Below, piece by piece: positions 34,129 through 45,889 of a stretch of DNA of 64,000 nucleotides. This stretch comes from Paragordius varius. Its lineage: Eukaryota; Nematomorpha. The stretch's first letter is position 1; the number at the start of each line of letters is the position of its first letter. Made by a program: the position numbers and the translations under genes. The notes beneath the pieces are model-generated. The model searched no databases. It had not been told where the DNA came from and saw nothing but the letters and a program-made list of their open reading frames with translations. The stretch spans positions 5,642,001 through 5,706,000 of the forward strand of contig OZ176054.1 of assembly GCA_964247055.1 (NCBI GenBank), given 5' to 3'.

Positions 34129-34132
<4 letters not shown>
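33735..34132. mobile_element. MITE with five 21-bp iterons at each end
   Basis: The ends are inverted (ATACCATTTACA...; ...TGTAAATGGTAT) and lie in TA repeats. Inside the left end are five head-to-tail copies of a 21-bp unit close to CAATTCAAATTCACCCTTGAA (33745-33849). Inside the right end are five copies in opposite orientation (about 34020-34123). The middle is AT-rich and non-coding. A related copy with fewer units is at 48375-48642. Confidence 0.82.
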
Positions 34133-34160
<28 letters not shown>

Positions 34161-34941
34161 TTCTGATAAAAAATATCAGGATTCTCATGGTGCTTTGGTT
34201 TTAGGTTATGATTAGTATATTAGAGAATGGCAAAACTTGCCCACATTTTGCTAAATAATGTTTTTTTGGTTGAAATCTAAAAGCTTCATTTCAATTATCA
34301 CATTTTTATAAATTATTTTCAAATGTGGCCTCTGGTATATTTTAAACTGTCTCAAATGGGCAAGTTTGTTAAACTAAATGAAATGCTAATATTGGGCAAT
34401 ACTAATTGATGTGCTAAATTTTGAAAAAGAGATTTTGCCGAAAAAATGAATTTTGCTCAAATTTATGGCAAAATGTCGGTGAAGCAAAGTTTAAGATATT
34501 TTGAAGCACGGAGCAAACGAAAAAACATTTTTAAAAACACTTAATCTATATAATTTGATTTGGCTGTACATTTCTATCACGTCAGAATGATCAAAAAGAT
34601 TTGATCAACTTTCTTTTTACGTATAGTTTATGATATAATTTGATGAAGATTTTCGGAATAAAGCAATGAGTATTTTACCAAAAATATTTTATTTGATACA
34701 ATTTTCGTTAATTTTGCTATTTTTCGATATCGAGCAATTACTATAAATTTGGAAATATATATCCATCAAAAGTCTAGAGACCCAAAGCACCATAATTCTG
34801 ATACGTTTTTCTTGTATTATATATTATTAAGATAATATTATGAACGTGCACTGTGTAAATTAATCATATTTTATGGAGTGAAGCATTTAGCTTTACCAAA
34901 AAATTATTTAACAAAATGTGCGCAAATTTTGTTTTGATATT
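34133..34941. repeat. TA microsatellite and dispersed AT-rich repeat
   Basis: A TA run at about 34130-34162 is followed by TCAGGATTCTCATGGTGCTTT, the complement of the dispersed family's AAAGCACCATG block, and further landmarks to about 34900. No gene. Confidence 0.6.
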
Positions 34942-35027
34942 TAATATCTGGGGACGGCAATGTAAAGTATTTATTGTATATCACAAAATATTGTATATCA
35001 CAAAAACAACAACGCGTTATATCATGA

Positions 35028-35064
<37 letters not shown>

Positions 35065-35357
35065 CTAAGATAATTAGGTTTAATGTATTCACATATATCA
35101 AGGTGAGATGTTTGCTTATATACAATTTTCTCAAAGTATAATAATAATCACAAGTGGTGGGGAGGTTATAACAATATAATAATAGTATACAGATAAGTTA
35201 ATAGGTTAATGTACTGCAAGGTATAATAATAATATTCACAAGTGGTGGGGAGGTTATAACAATATAATAATAGTATACAGATAAGTTAATAAGTTAATGT
35301 ACTGATATATAACGAATGTTGTGTGTTTAACAGGTCTATTCAAATTAGCCTCTAACA
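34942..35357 (-). repeat. 3' LTR of the gypsy element
   Basis: Read on the minus strand it begins TGTTAGAGG and ends GATATTA. It contains two tandem copies of an approximately 85-bp unit (AAGTGGTGGGGAGGTTATAAC in each) and a CT/TA microsatellite. Preceded by a polypurine tract (complement of the C-run at 35361-35373). Confidence 0.92.
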
Positions 35358-35377
35358 TCACTTCCCCCCCCCCTTTA
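35358..35377 (-). other. Polypurine tract of the gypsy element
   Basis: On the minus strand a run of about ten G followed by AAGTGA ends exactly at the 3' LTR start, the expected plus-strand primer position. Confidence 0.8.
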
Positions 35378-38300
35378 ACGAAAGCGGGCAGGTTTCTGCC
35401 GACTTCTCGTCGGGTACCTCCGTTCTTGTGTTTTAGCGGGGGAGTAGATAGCCTCAGGTTTCTGGGTATTATCATTATTTGGACTTTCGGCTGTCGGAGT
35501 AATTGGTTCGATTTCGTCCCTTGAATTGATCGTGTTTGGTTGCGTTTCAGCGATTGTTCCATCATCCGTGGCAGTGGTTACCTCCTCCTCATTTGTGTTG
35601 CTGGCAGTGGTCGGCTGTGGTTGTTGTACTATTTGGTCAGCGTGTTTCCTCACAACTTTGTCTCGGTCCTTGTCCCATACCTTGTATGAAAATAACCCTG
35701 TACGGTTCGTAATCTCTCCGGCGCGCCACCCTGGACTTAATTCATTTTTAATCATTACCTGGTCATTAATGGCAAACTGCCGTCGAGGGGCGGGTGCATC
35801 TAACAATCTCTCCCTACTATTTAACCAGGTTAAGGGCGTATGGGGGGTACGCTTAAACATTAACTGGGCCGGGGTTTCTTTCGTTGTTGAGTGTATAGAA
35901 TTTCTATACTCCCATAAGCTAGTGTTAAACGCTTCGTGGGTGGATAACCCATTATTTTTTATTCTTTTGTATTTATTTTTTATTGTACCTACTAACCTTT
36001 CTACCATCCCATTACTCTTAGGGTGGTAGGGGGTAACCTTAATATGTTTCACCCCTAACGTACAAGGTTGACGTAAAGTACTCGTTACTGAAGTATGAAG
36101 CGTTATCGCTCACAATCTCTCTTGCAAAGCCAAACCTTGCAAACGTTTCTTCTAATTTGTGGATTATATTCGCTGCGGTTACCTTTTTCAATATAAATCC
36201 TTCTGCCCATTTCGAGGCACTATCAATTATCAACAACCAATACAAACCGTCTACCGGTCCGGCTATATCAATATGCAAACCAGCAACATTATGATCCCAC
36301 TGATATGTGGAATTCTGAGTGACATTCGGCCTACTACGTTGGCACGATTCGCATTGACTACTGGCTTTTACCAGGTCATTTTCTAATTCTGGCCAATAAT
36401 ACGTAAATCTGGCCATCGCTTTCATGGTCTCTACGTTGTTATGCCCGCTGTGTAGGTATCTCACCACCTCTTTTTGGAGGGGCTTCGGAATTACAATCCG
36501 ATCATTTAAACTTAATAAGCCATATTGATATGCCAACTCGTCTTTACGGTTTACAAACTTTTTTAATTCTGGAGAACTCCAGTCATGGTTGTTTAACGCT
36601 TTAATTACTTTTTGTAATACTGAATCTAATGCAGTTTCTTTTCGAATTTCATCTCTGCTTAACCGCACGTTATGACAATTCAAAAATCTCAAATATCTGG
36701 TAACCGCATAATCTTCATCATAGGCAACGATCTCGTCAATCGACCATCTCGATAAATAATCAGCTCTATTTTGAGCCCCCTTTTGATGACTTATTTCAAA
36801 GTCGTATTTATTTATCATATTAATCCATCTTAGTAGTTTAGCATTATGTATCTCTTTTAAATTTCGATCTCTATTTATTAACTTTACTAAAGGTAAATGG
36901 TCAGTTAATATTATAAATTTTCTACCATATATGAAACTATGAAACTTTCTTAACGCAAATAATATTGCTTTTAATTCCTTCTCTATCGTGGAATAATTCC
37001 TTTCAGCGTTGCTACATTTTTGTGAGGCATACGCTATCGGTAACCTTTCACTATTAACTTCATGACTTAGAATACATCCGAATCCTAAATCTGACGCATC
37101 AGTTTCTATTATCAATTTCCTATACGAATTATATGGTGTTAAAAACACTTTTTCGCTTAACAAATTATTAGCTGCTAACCAGCTTTTCTCATGTTTCTCA
37201 GTCCAACACCATTTCGTATTTTTACTAGTTAATTCATGTAAGGGACCGACTATCATTTGTAATTTTGGTATAAAGCGTTCATGAAATGTCAAAAAACCTA
37301 AAAAACTACGTAACAACTTTTTATCTACCGGCCTTTTTAGTTCCTTGATTGCTTTAATTTTGCTTTCACAGGGGCTTATACCCTTTTTCGATATTTCAAA
37401 CCCTAAATAGTTTACTTATTCTGCGCCTATCATTATTTTATCTTGTCTTAATTTAAATCCGGCCTTATCGAGACGACTTAATACGTTATTTAAATTGTTA
37501 ATGTGCTCATTTTCCGTCCTACCAGTCACTAGGACGTCATCTAAATATACGCAAGTTCCCGGACTTTCAGCCAGCACTTGTTCCATCACTCTTTGGAAGA
37601 TGATAGGTGCCGTGGCCAGTCCAAACGGCATGCTTTTGTATCTAAAAAAACCCTTATGTGTTGAGATAGTTAACAATTCTTGACACTCCTCTGCCACTGG
37701 CATCTGGAGGTAAGCATCTTTTAAATCAATTTTCGTGAATGTGATACCTTCACCTATTTTTGACAGCAACTCATCAAACGTGGGAATTATGTGGGAGTCT
37801 TCTTGCAACCACTTATTAATCGTTACCCGAAAATCACTACATATTCTTAATTCGCCATTCAGTTTAAGTACATTAACCGTAGGCGTGGCCCATGTCACAG
37901 GTGTGGTGTTAGGATCAACCGGTTCTAAAATGCCTAACTTTTCTAGCCTCGTCAGCTCTTTCTCCACCTTTTCTCTTAATGGAAAAGGCACCCTGCGACA
38001 TGGCCATATTTTCGGGATCGCATTCCCTGCAATGCGAATTTTTACAGGGTCCTTATAACACCCTAACTTATTTTCGAATAAATTTTTAAAATTTTCACAA
38101 ATCTCATTCAATTTAAGATAATTAACTTTAACCTGTGGCATCTCAATCTGGAATTTCGCCATCCAGTCAAGTCCACAGATTAGCGGGGCCATCCCCATCG
38201 TTTTGCATAGGACACATATGTCCCCGACCATTTGTTTACCATTTACTTGGACTTTGACACTTGCTGTCCCCATCATTGGCACTGTGGTATTGTTGTACGA

Positions 38301-38747
38301 TTTTACTGGGGGTGTCGGATACAGTTTGGGTTTACCGATTTGCTCCCATGTGGCAAAGTTTATTACACTGATGTCCGAACCGGTATCATATATAAAATCT
38401 TTTTTTAACCCGTTTATTACTAGTGTTATCAGTAAGGGAGTTAGCGTCTTATGACCCACGTTAACTTCCTTCAACAATTGCCTATTGAAGTGCGGCCTTT
38501 GTCTTTTGGCCACACACATTCTCGCAAAATGGTTTAGCTTTCCGCATTTGTTGCAGGATCGTCTCCAGGCTGGACACTTGTTGGGTGGGTGTGTGAAACC
38601 GCAATGTTTGCATGTAATAGATGATTTTATTATTGTTTGTCGATTGGATTTATTATGTTGTAACCGATTGATATTATTGCTGTTACTGTATCGATTGCTA
38701 TTATTATTGTATTTTTGAGCTGTGATATTCATTGGTTCGTCTGTCAT
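35375..38747 (-). pseudogene. gypsy gag-NC/pol reading frame, broken
   Basis: Segment 37416-38747 (443 codons) holds two zinc knuckles (CKHCGFTHPPNKC and CNKCGKLNHFARMC), the protease motif DTGS and the reverse transcriptase with YLDD. An in-frame TAA at about 37416 interrupts it. Segment 36039-37316 continues in the same frame with the RT end, RNase H (TDAS, IEKELKAI) and the integrase HHCC finger and first two acidic residues. A small deletion near 36050-36060 shifts the frame, and 35375-36052 carries the last part of the integrase core (YHPKSNGMVERL) and tail. The ATG at 38747 falls at the end of the primer site, so matrix and capsid are absent rather than mutated. Dead copy. Confidence 0.93.
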
Positions 38748-38762
38748 ATCTCTTGGCCACCA
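38745..38762 (-). other. Primer binding site of the gypsy element
   Basis: One base inside the 5' LTR the minus strand reads TGGTGGCCAAGAGATATG. TGG matches the complement of a tRNA CCA end. The tRNA species was not assigned. Its last three bases are the ATG of the remaining frame. Confidence 0.65.
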
Positions 38763-38763
38763 A

Positions 38764-39168
38764 TAATATCTGGGGACGGCAATGTAAAGTATTTATTGTA
38801 TATCACAAAATATTGTATATCACAAAAACAACAACGCGTTATATCATGATCTCTATATATATATATATATATATATATCTAAGATAATTAGGTTTAATGT
38901 ATTCACATATATCAAGGTGAGATGTTTGCTTATATACAATTATCTCAAAGTATAATAATTATCACAAGTGGTGGGGAGGTTATAACAATATAATAATAGT
39001 ATACAGATAAGTTAATAGGTTAATGTACTGCAAGGTATAATAATAATATTCACAAGTGGTGGGGAGGTTATAACAATATAATAATAGTATACAGATAAGT
39101 TAATAAGTTGTACTGATATATAACGAATGTTGTGTGTTTAACAGGTCTATTCAAATTAGCCTCTAACA
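38764..39168 (-). repeat. 5' LTR of the gypsy element
   Basis: Same structure as the 3' LTR, with a shorter CT/TA tract and a 3-bp deletion near 39110. Only a few base differences from the other LTR. Confidence 0.92.
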
Positions 39169-39199
39169 ATATTGAGCCAGTGACTTTTTTTTATGACTC

Positions 39200-39249
39200 G
39201 TAAGGACTAAAACCCAAAGCACCATGTTATTCCCGATACATTTTTTGTA

Positions 39250-39294
<45 letters not shown>

Positions 39295-42060
39295 CATCAG
39301 AATATTTCTATGACCATGATATTATGCGCAGCACTATTTGAAGCTTTAAAACTTTGGAAATAACATATCTAGTGTAAGTGCTTCAGCTAGGTTTAAGCCT
39401 TAAACTACGCTAAAGGTAGTGAATAAAACCGAGCAGAACTGAGCCCAATGGTTTTATGCTTTAAGCCATACCTCACCGTGGCACGAGTTAAAAGGTGACT
39501 TTTATTTGTAATTTGTCATGGCATCTATTTTACAGAATATTTTGGAATTATTTATTACCTTAGAGAATTCAATAAAAAGGATAAATACTACAGGGGGTCT
39601 TTTGCAATATGGTTAAACACTAACCAAGGGGCTGCAAATTAATATTTTAATGAAATTTTATTCTGATATGAAATTATGATTATTTTGGTGGTTTTAGCTT
39701 TAATAAGTGATTATAATCACTCAAAAGGTGGAAACTGATCTATACTTTTGTGTTAACTGCTCCATATCATCGGATGACAAAATTTGCGCACATTCTGTTA
39801 TACTTTTTTAATGAAAGCTAAATGCTTCATTCGAAAAATATGATTAAAATATATAATAAACATAAAAAAACAATAATTTTATTTTTAATATTAAGATGTG
39901 GACTCCGATCTCAAATTTGCCTTTCTAAAATGACTAGTTCTTTTGAAATAAACATGAAAATGCCGATATTTTCTGATAAAAATTTTAATTATATGGATAG
40001 ATTATAGCATCAAAAAACATATTTTTGGAAAAAATGCATGCTTTGTTTAAAAATTTAATTTCCAGCCAAATTATATTCAAGCCTACTTAATAGTAGTTTG
40101 TGGCATGTATAAAATCGCTCAGAGATATTATAAAAACATTTTTTCTATAAAATAATTTCCATCATCTCATAATTTTGATTAAGTTATTCCGTTCGTCTAA
40201 AATTTCTTTAAATTATAAATTATTTGCATCAGGCAAATTTAAAACAAACGAAATTTAAGAGGTGATAGTAATGTTCAGCATCATCGATTTATATAAAAAA
40301 TGCACAATTAATATTTTAAAGTCTTTTTACCATTTCACCATGCTTCAAAATACCATACACTTGTCCAAAATTTTGCTATAAACAGTGTGTACAAAAAATA
40401 TCTTGCTTAAATAAATAAATATATATATATATATATATATATGAGAAAATGTATCAGAAGTATCAGGGTGCTTAGGGTTTTGGCCCTTTAGATACATAAG
40501 AAAGTTATTTGCACTTTTGTGGTAAGTGCTTCTAATCAAAAATGGCTAAATCGCCTATATTTTTTTTAAATAAACTATTTTGTTGATCCAAAATGTTTCA
40601 TTCCAAAAATATCACTAAATCATAAATATAAAAAGCCAAACTATATTCATTAAAAAATTTAATTTTTAGATTTAGGCTCCGAAAGTCCCAAATTTTTTCC
40701 TCTTTCAAAATGGGCTACTTCTTGCTTGATAAAAATTTTAATATGGTAAATTTTGAAATCAACTAAAAATATTTTTTAAAAAATGTATACTTTTTTCAGA
40801 AATTTTATTTTTAGCAAAATCTTGTTGTAGCGTACTTCACAGTATTTTCCTGATGGAAACGGTTTGAAAACGCTTTATTACGAAACATTTACTTCAATGA
40901 TTTTGAACATTTCATCAACTCAAAATTTTGATTAAAATATTATTCGTCTTCAAATTATATATAATATAAATTGTGTTTTTTACAAAAATTCAGCAAAATT
41001 TCAAAGTAAAACTTTATATAGATATTTAAAGCTTTAGAATTGTTGAACTCAGAAAATGGTAAAATGTTTTTAATCTGTTTCCATCATGCCACAAAATAGA
41101 AAGTACACTTCAACAAAATTTTGCTAAAATTTTTGGAAAAAGTATGTTTTTAACACTTTCTTACCTTTTCACTCTTTTATCCTAGTTTACATTTTGCGAT
41201 AATTTTATACAGAGCTGCAAATAAACTACAGTTTTGAATGTTATCTTAGTTAAAATTTAATTAGCAAACATTGCTCTCGTGTATTATTTAATATAAAGGT
41301 AATATTTTTTACAGTTTTTTGACTTTAGACTTAAAAATTAAACCCAAAATAAACGATTGAAACAAACAGCTGATATTATAATAAAAATATATCAAGTTTT
41401 TGTTGGTGATATGTGCCTAAAAGACTAAAGACATTTTTTAAATTCAGCATAATTCCTTAAATGCTTTTTTATATTCCAATTTCAAATGGCTCTGTATAAA
41501 ACTGCCCAAAAGGTAATGGAGTGTTAAAAATATTATTTTTAATGTCAAGGCCCAATGCCGGTATTTTTACGTTTAATTTAGGAGAAGTAGCACATTTCAA
41601 AAATGGAAAAAAATTGGACTTCGGAGTCCAAATCTAATAGTTAAATTTTTCAAAAAATATTGATTTGCTTTTTATATGTAGTATATCTACTTTAATATTT
41701 TTTGAAATGAAATTTAGCTGTCACCAAAAAAATTATATTAAAAATATGTGGTCAAATGCCATTTTCTCACTTATTACATATATATAAATAGTTTTATATT
41801 TACACATTTTAACAAAACTAAAAGCACCATGTTACTACTACATTTACCTAAGAATATATATAGAATTCTATTTCAAGAAAACTTGCCAATTTTGGAAGAG
41901 TTAAAATTTGAGACTTTTGGAGCTCACAAATGTATTTTAGTTATATTTTTTAAAATGAGGCATTTAGCTTTTGCTAAAATTTTATTTACCAAAATGTGGG
42001 CAAATGCGCCATTTCCTGATATGGATTAGTTAGCAACTGATAACTATTTTACACCATTTG
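39200..42060. repeat. Cluster of dispersed AT-rich repeat copies
   Basis: Several diverged copies in both orientations fill this stretch, about 39200-40330, 40450-41170 and 41530-42060. Recurrent landmarks are CCAAAGCACCATG next to a TA microsatellite, AATGCTTCATTC, AGATGTGGACTCCGA, TTTCAAAATGGGCTA and GGAAACGGTTTGAAAACGC. Other copies are near 1940, 13005, 28600, 31000 and 34200. No protein is encoded. Family type unknown. Confidence 0.65.
39253..39292. repeat. (AT)n microsatellite
   Basis: Perfect AT run of about 40 bp adjoining the AAAGCACCATG block of the dispersed repeat. Confidence 0.92.
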
Positions 42061-42460
42061 TGAGGGCGAAAATTAAAAGCATGACTAATACATTTTATAC
42101 TTACTAAAAAAATTCTGAAGGACCCAAAAATATTTTTTTTTCTCAAATGCCCCAAATAATGTCAATAAATATTTCATACCTCTATACGTTTGCAGATAAT
42201 TATATCAACAAGTATATCAAAAAATTAATAAATAATTAAGGATCATAAAGGCATTTTTAGGGCTGTATGCAGCTCGTATGCTGCGGTTGTACCACTGTAT
42301 TATACTATCAGAATATATATATTTCATCAGGATATTTATTGAAGAACTTTATAATTAAACATATCATCTATTTCATGTGCACTTGTTAAATTAGAATCTT
42401 TTATCGCTAATTCAATTTTACTATATAAACTATGAATATCAATTATAATTATCATATTAA

Positions 42461-43021
42461 CACTTGGACACACTCATTTTAGTCCTTCGATTCAAATTGG
42501 GGTAGTTGGATACCCCAGGCCTGTTTAAAATTAAATTCTTAAAAAATATAGAAGGAATTGAAACCATGGCAAAATTTTGCACTTATATAACATTAATAAA
42601 CCGAAATATATAAAAAATTTTATTCAAAAATACTTGATATTACTTATTTTAAGCTAAAACCGAAAGATAAAAATTTCGACAACGTAACATGTGTCAAATT
42701 GTAAAATTAAAAAATTATACAAACTAAACCGCTTTTTCTATTTCTATCAATGTTAGATGTAATTTACATAAAAAATTAGCTTTAGTTTTCCCTTAAAATT
42801 AAATAAAGACGATATTTTGCAAAAATTTTGTAAAATAAAAATGGCGTCGAAGAAGTTTGAGATGGAGCATTTTTTTCAAACCAAAATTTTATGAAAATGT
42901 TTTGGCATATTATCAGGATAGAAGCATAAATTTAAATTGAAACCGTTTCCTTCAGTAGTTTTTTAAAAATATTAATTTAAATTTAGTCTGGGGTATTTAG
43001 ATCCCAATTCGAATCGAAGTG
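42461..43021 (+). mobile_element. TTAA-target MITE, full copy just upstream of NSF
   Basis: Starts CACTTGGACACACTCATT, ends GAATCGAAGTG, 561 bp, flanked by TTAA (42457-42460 and 43022-43025). Its right end is 75 bp from the NSF start codon, so it lies in or replaces the promoter. Confidence 0.9.
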
Positions 43022-43096
43022 TTAAATTAATTGTTGAAATAAAATATTTTCTTTTCCGTAATTTTCATATGTTATTTAGTTTATACATAAAAAAAT

Positions 43097-45428
43097 ATGG
43101 TAAATCAAAAACTACGAGTTATAAAATTGCCAACAGAGGATTTATCTTATACCAATTGTGCTGCTGTTAACATTAAACAATTTCCCAATGACATAAATCA
43201 TGTAATTATTGAGTCACATTTTATATTATCATTAAAAAAAATCACTGAAATTCCACTCGGCGACATCGGTTTTTCTTTACCTCTACGAAAATGGGCAGGG
43301 TTATTTATCGAAGGATTAATTGACGTAAAGCCATATAATTTTGATAAAAATACTCAACAAATTCATAAGATTACATTTGAAGTGGATTTTTGGGGCAAAA
43401 AAACCAATATTCAAGAAGTATACGATACCGTTGATATGGCTGATGCTGTTGATAAGCAGTTTAGAAATATATCATTCAGTGTTGGACAACAGATACCTTT
43501 CAATTATATGAATAAAAAATTGCTATCTTTTATTGTTAAAGAGATTGAATGCATTGATGTTCCAGAATCCCAAGCATTTATTAAATCAAAAAAGAGTAAT
43601 TTTGGGATTTTAGTATCAAAATCATTCATATTCTTTGATAAAGCCGAATCCTCAACTATACTTTTAGGTGGAAAATGTAAAGGTAAAGTTGAATACCAAT
43701 CAATTATTAATCCCGATTGGGATTTTCAGAAAATGGGAATTGGTGGGTTAGACACCGAATTTTCGGCAATATTTCGCCGAGCATTTGCATCAAGAGTATT
43801 TCCTCCTGAAATAGTTGAGCAACTAGGTCTTAAACATGTCAAGGGCATTTTGTTGTTTGGACCTCCTGGGACAGGAAAAACTTTAATGGCAAGGCAGATA
43901 GGAAAAATGCTAAATTCACGTGAACCGATAATAGTTAACGGACCACAAATATTGGATAAGTATGTGGGAGAATCTGAAGCCAATATTCGCAAATTGTTTG
44001 CACCTGCCGAAGAGGAAGAAAAGAGATTAGGACCTATGAGTGGCTTGCATATAATTATCTTTGATGAAATAGATGCGATCTGTAAATCTCGAGGTTCAGT
44101 GGCCGGAAGTACCGGCGTACAAGATACTGTTGTGAATCAACTGTTAGCTAAAATAGATGGAGTTGATCAATTAAATAACATTCTAGTCATTGGGATGACC
44201 AATCGCAAGGATATGATAGATGAGGCTCTTCTTAGACCAGGACGGTTTGAGGTACAAATGGAAATAGGTTTACCTAACGAAGAAGGCCGATTACAAATCC
44301 TAAAAATTCATACAGCAAAAATGCGAGAAAACAAGAAAATGGATCCTAATGTTGATTTATTAAAATTAGCAGCATTAACACGCAATTTTAGTGGGGCAGA
44401 AATTGAGGGTTTAGTTAGAGCCGCACAGTCATCCGCTCTCAATAGATTAATTAAGGCTACCAACAAAGTTGAAGTTGACGCTGATGCATTCGATAAAATT
44501 ATGATAACTATGGATGATTTTGTGAACGCTTTGGAGAATGATATAAAACCAGGTTTTGGTGCAAGTTTTGAACAAATCGAAAATTACATATCATATGGCA
44601 TAATTACATGGGGTAAGATTGTTCAAGAAATATTGGAAGATGGTAATTTATTTATTCAACAAGTATGGAATAGTGAACACAAGTGTGCAATAAGTGTTTT
44701 GTTGGACGGAACACCGGGAAGTGGTAAAACAGCATTGGCAGCAAAAATTGCCCTAACCTCGAATTTTCCATTTGTTAAGCTTATAACACCGGAAGATATG
44801 ATCGCTTTTACCGAACCGGCTAAATGTCAATATATTAAAAAAATATTTGATGATGCTTACAAATCTGAGTTGAGTTGCATAATAATTGATGACATTGAAC
44901 GACTACTCGAATATAGTCCCGTTGGACCGCGTTATTCAAATTTAGTCTTGCAAACTCTTTTAGTTCTTCTCAAAAAAGAACCCGCTGTGTCAAACACCAA
45001 AGCTATTAAAAAAATGTTAATCCTGGGTACAACAAGTGAGCCCGCTTTTGCTAAAGAATTGGGTATATTGTTTAAATTTAATTTACATTTTTAATGATTT
45101 GATATTTATTCTATTCATATTGCAAATTAATTTAGGCATCTTATCGGCTTTCACTTCAACCATCCGCGTTTTCAATCTTTCTAATGGACAACACGTTCTC
45201 AATGTGCTTGAAACGTTAGATTTTTTTGGACCAGAAGAGCTTGAGTCAATCTCGCAGAAAATAAAGCATGCCAAATGCTTTGTTGGCATCAAAAAATTAA
45301 TTGCAATAGCTGATCTCTCACGACAAACTGAACCAAAGTATAGGGTATCAAAATTTTTGATTAAAATGGAAGAAGAGGGTGGATTAGAAATCAAACCTGA
45401 CCTCTATGAAGCGGATGAAGGCATGTAA
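43097..45428 (+). CDS. NSF: N-ethylmaleimide-sensitive factor (vesicle fusion ATPase)
   Basis: Two exons, 43097-45062 and 45136-45428, separated by a 73-nt GT-AG intron, give about 752 residues (human 744). The order is an N domain (about 1-205) that binds SNAP/SNARE, then AAA D1 and AAA D2. D1 has Walker A GPPGTGKT (about 255), Walker B IIIFDEID and the arginine-finger region [11 protein letters not shown]2 has Walker [10 protein letters not shown] (about 538) and Walker [16 protein letters not shown] is a cytosolic hexamer that disassembles SNARE complexes after membrane fusion. The first methionine directly precedes the N-domain start. A splice-acceptor-like TTATTTAG lies about 20 bp before the ATG. 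All key motifs are present, so the gene looks intact. Confidence 0.96.
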
Positions 45429-45889
45429 TAGAAAAGGAGACAGCAAACTTAGTATAAAATTAATGACTATGCTGTACAAAAATACAAAGCATTCCCCACG
45501 CGTTAAATACCATATACATTCTTTTTACGCTATTGCATTACTACGTTATTCAACGCAGTAAAGAATGGTAATAAATAGATAGATAACCAAATAAATTGAC
45601 AAAAAATGTGCAAAAAATCCAATATATTGATTATTTATTTCTATATGGTATGTATTATTGTGATATTATTATTGTTATGACCAATTATATTGATTTTTAT
45701 CTAATGATAATCGATATTTTGATAAATCTTTATATATGTATAATGAATATCTTTTATCTATTATTTTTGAAATATGCCTTTAATGTTTTGATGTAACTTG
45801 ATTTGTTTCCGGATGACTTTTGAATATTGAGTGTTGTACAAAATTTTTTGAGCATTGGTAAAGTACAAGTATCAAACTAATAAAAATAA
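45429..45889. other. Convergent spacer between NSF and Ku70
   Basis: 461 bp between two stop codons holding both 3' ends. AATAAA-type hexamers occur (e.g. near 45573 and 45589 on the plus strand). No gene. Confidence 0.5.

Larger units (their letters stand above)
34942..39168 (-). mobile_element. Ty3/gypsy LTR retrotransposon, defective
   Basis: Complete insertion bounded by LTRs 34942-35357 and 38764-39168 and an exact 5-bp target duplication ATATT (34937-34941 and 39169-39173). Order on the minus strand is 5' LTR, tRNA-type primer site, nucleocapsid, protease, reverse transcriptase, RNase H, integrase, polypurine tract, 3' LTR. This order (RT before integrase) is gypsy-type. It lacks the gag capsid part and any envelope gene, and pol has a stop and a frameshift, so it is not autonomous. 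LTRs are nearly identical apart from microsatellite length, so the insertion looks recent. Confidence 0.95.

Noticed and set aside
35526-36029. 167-codon plus-strand ORF
   Set aside because: Antisense shadow of the gypsy integrase region.
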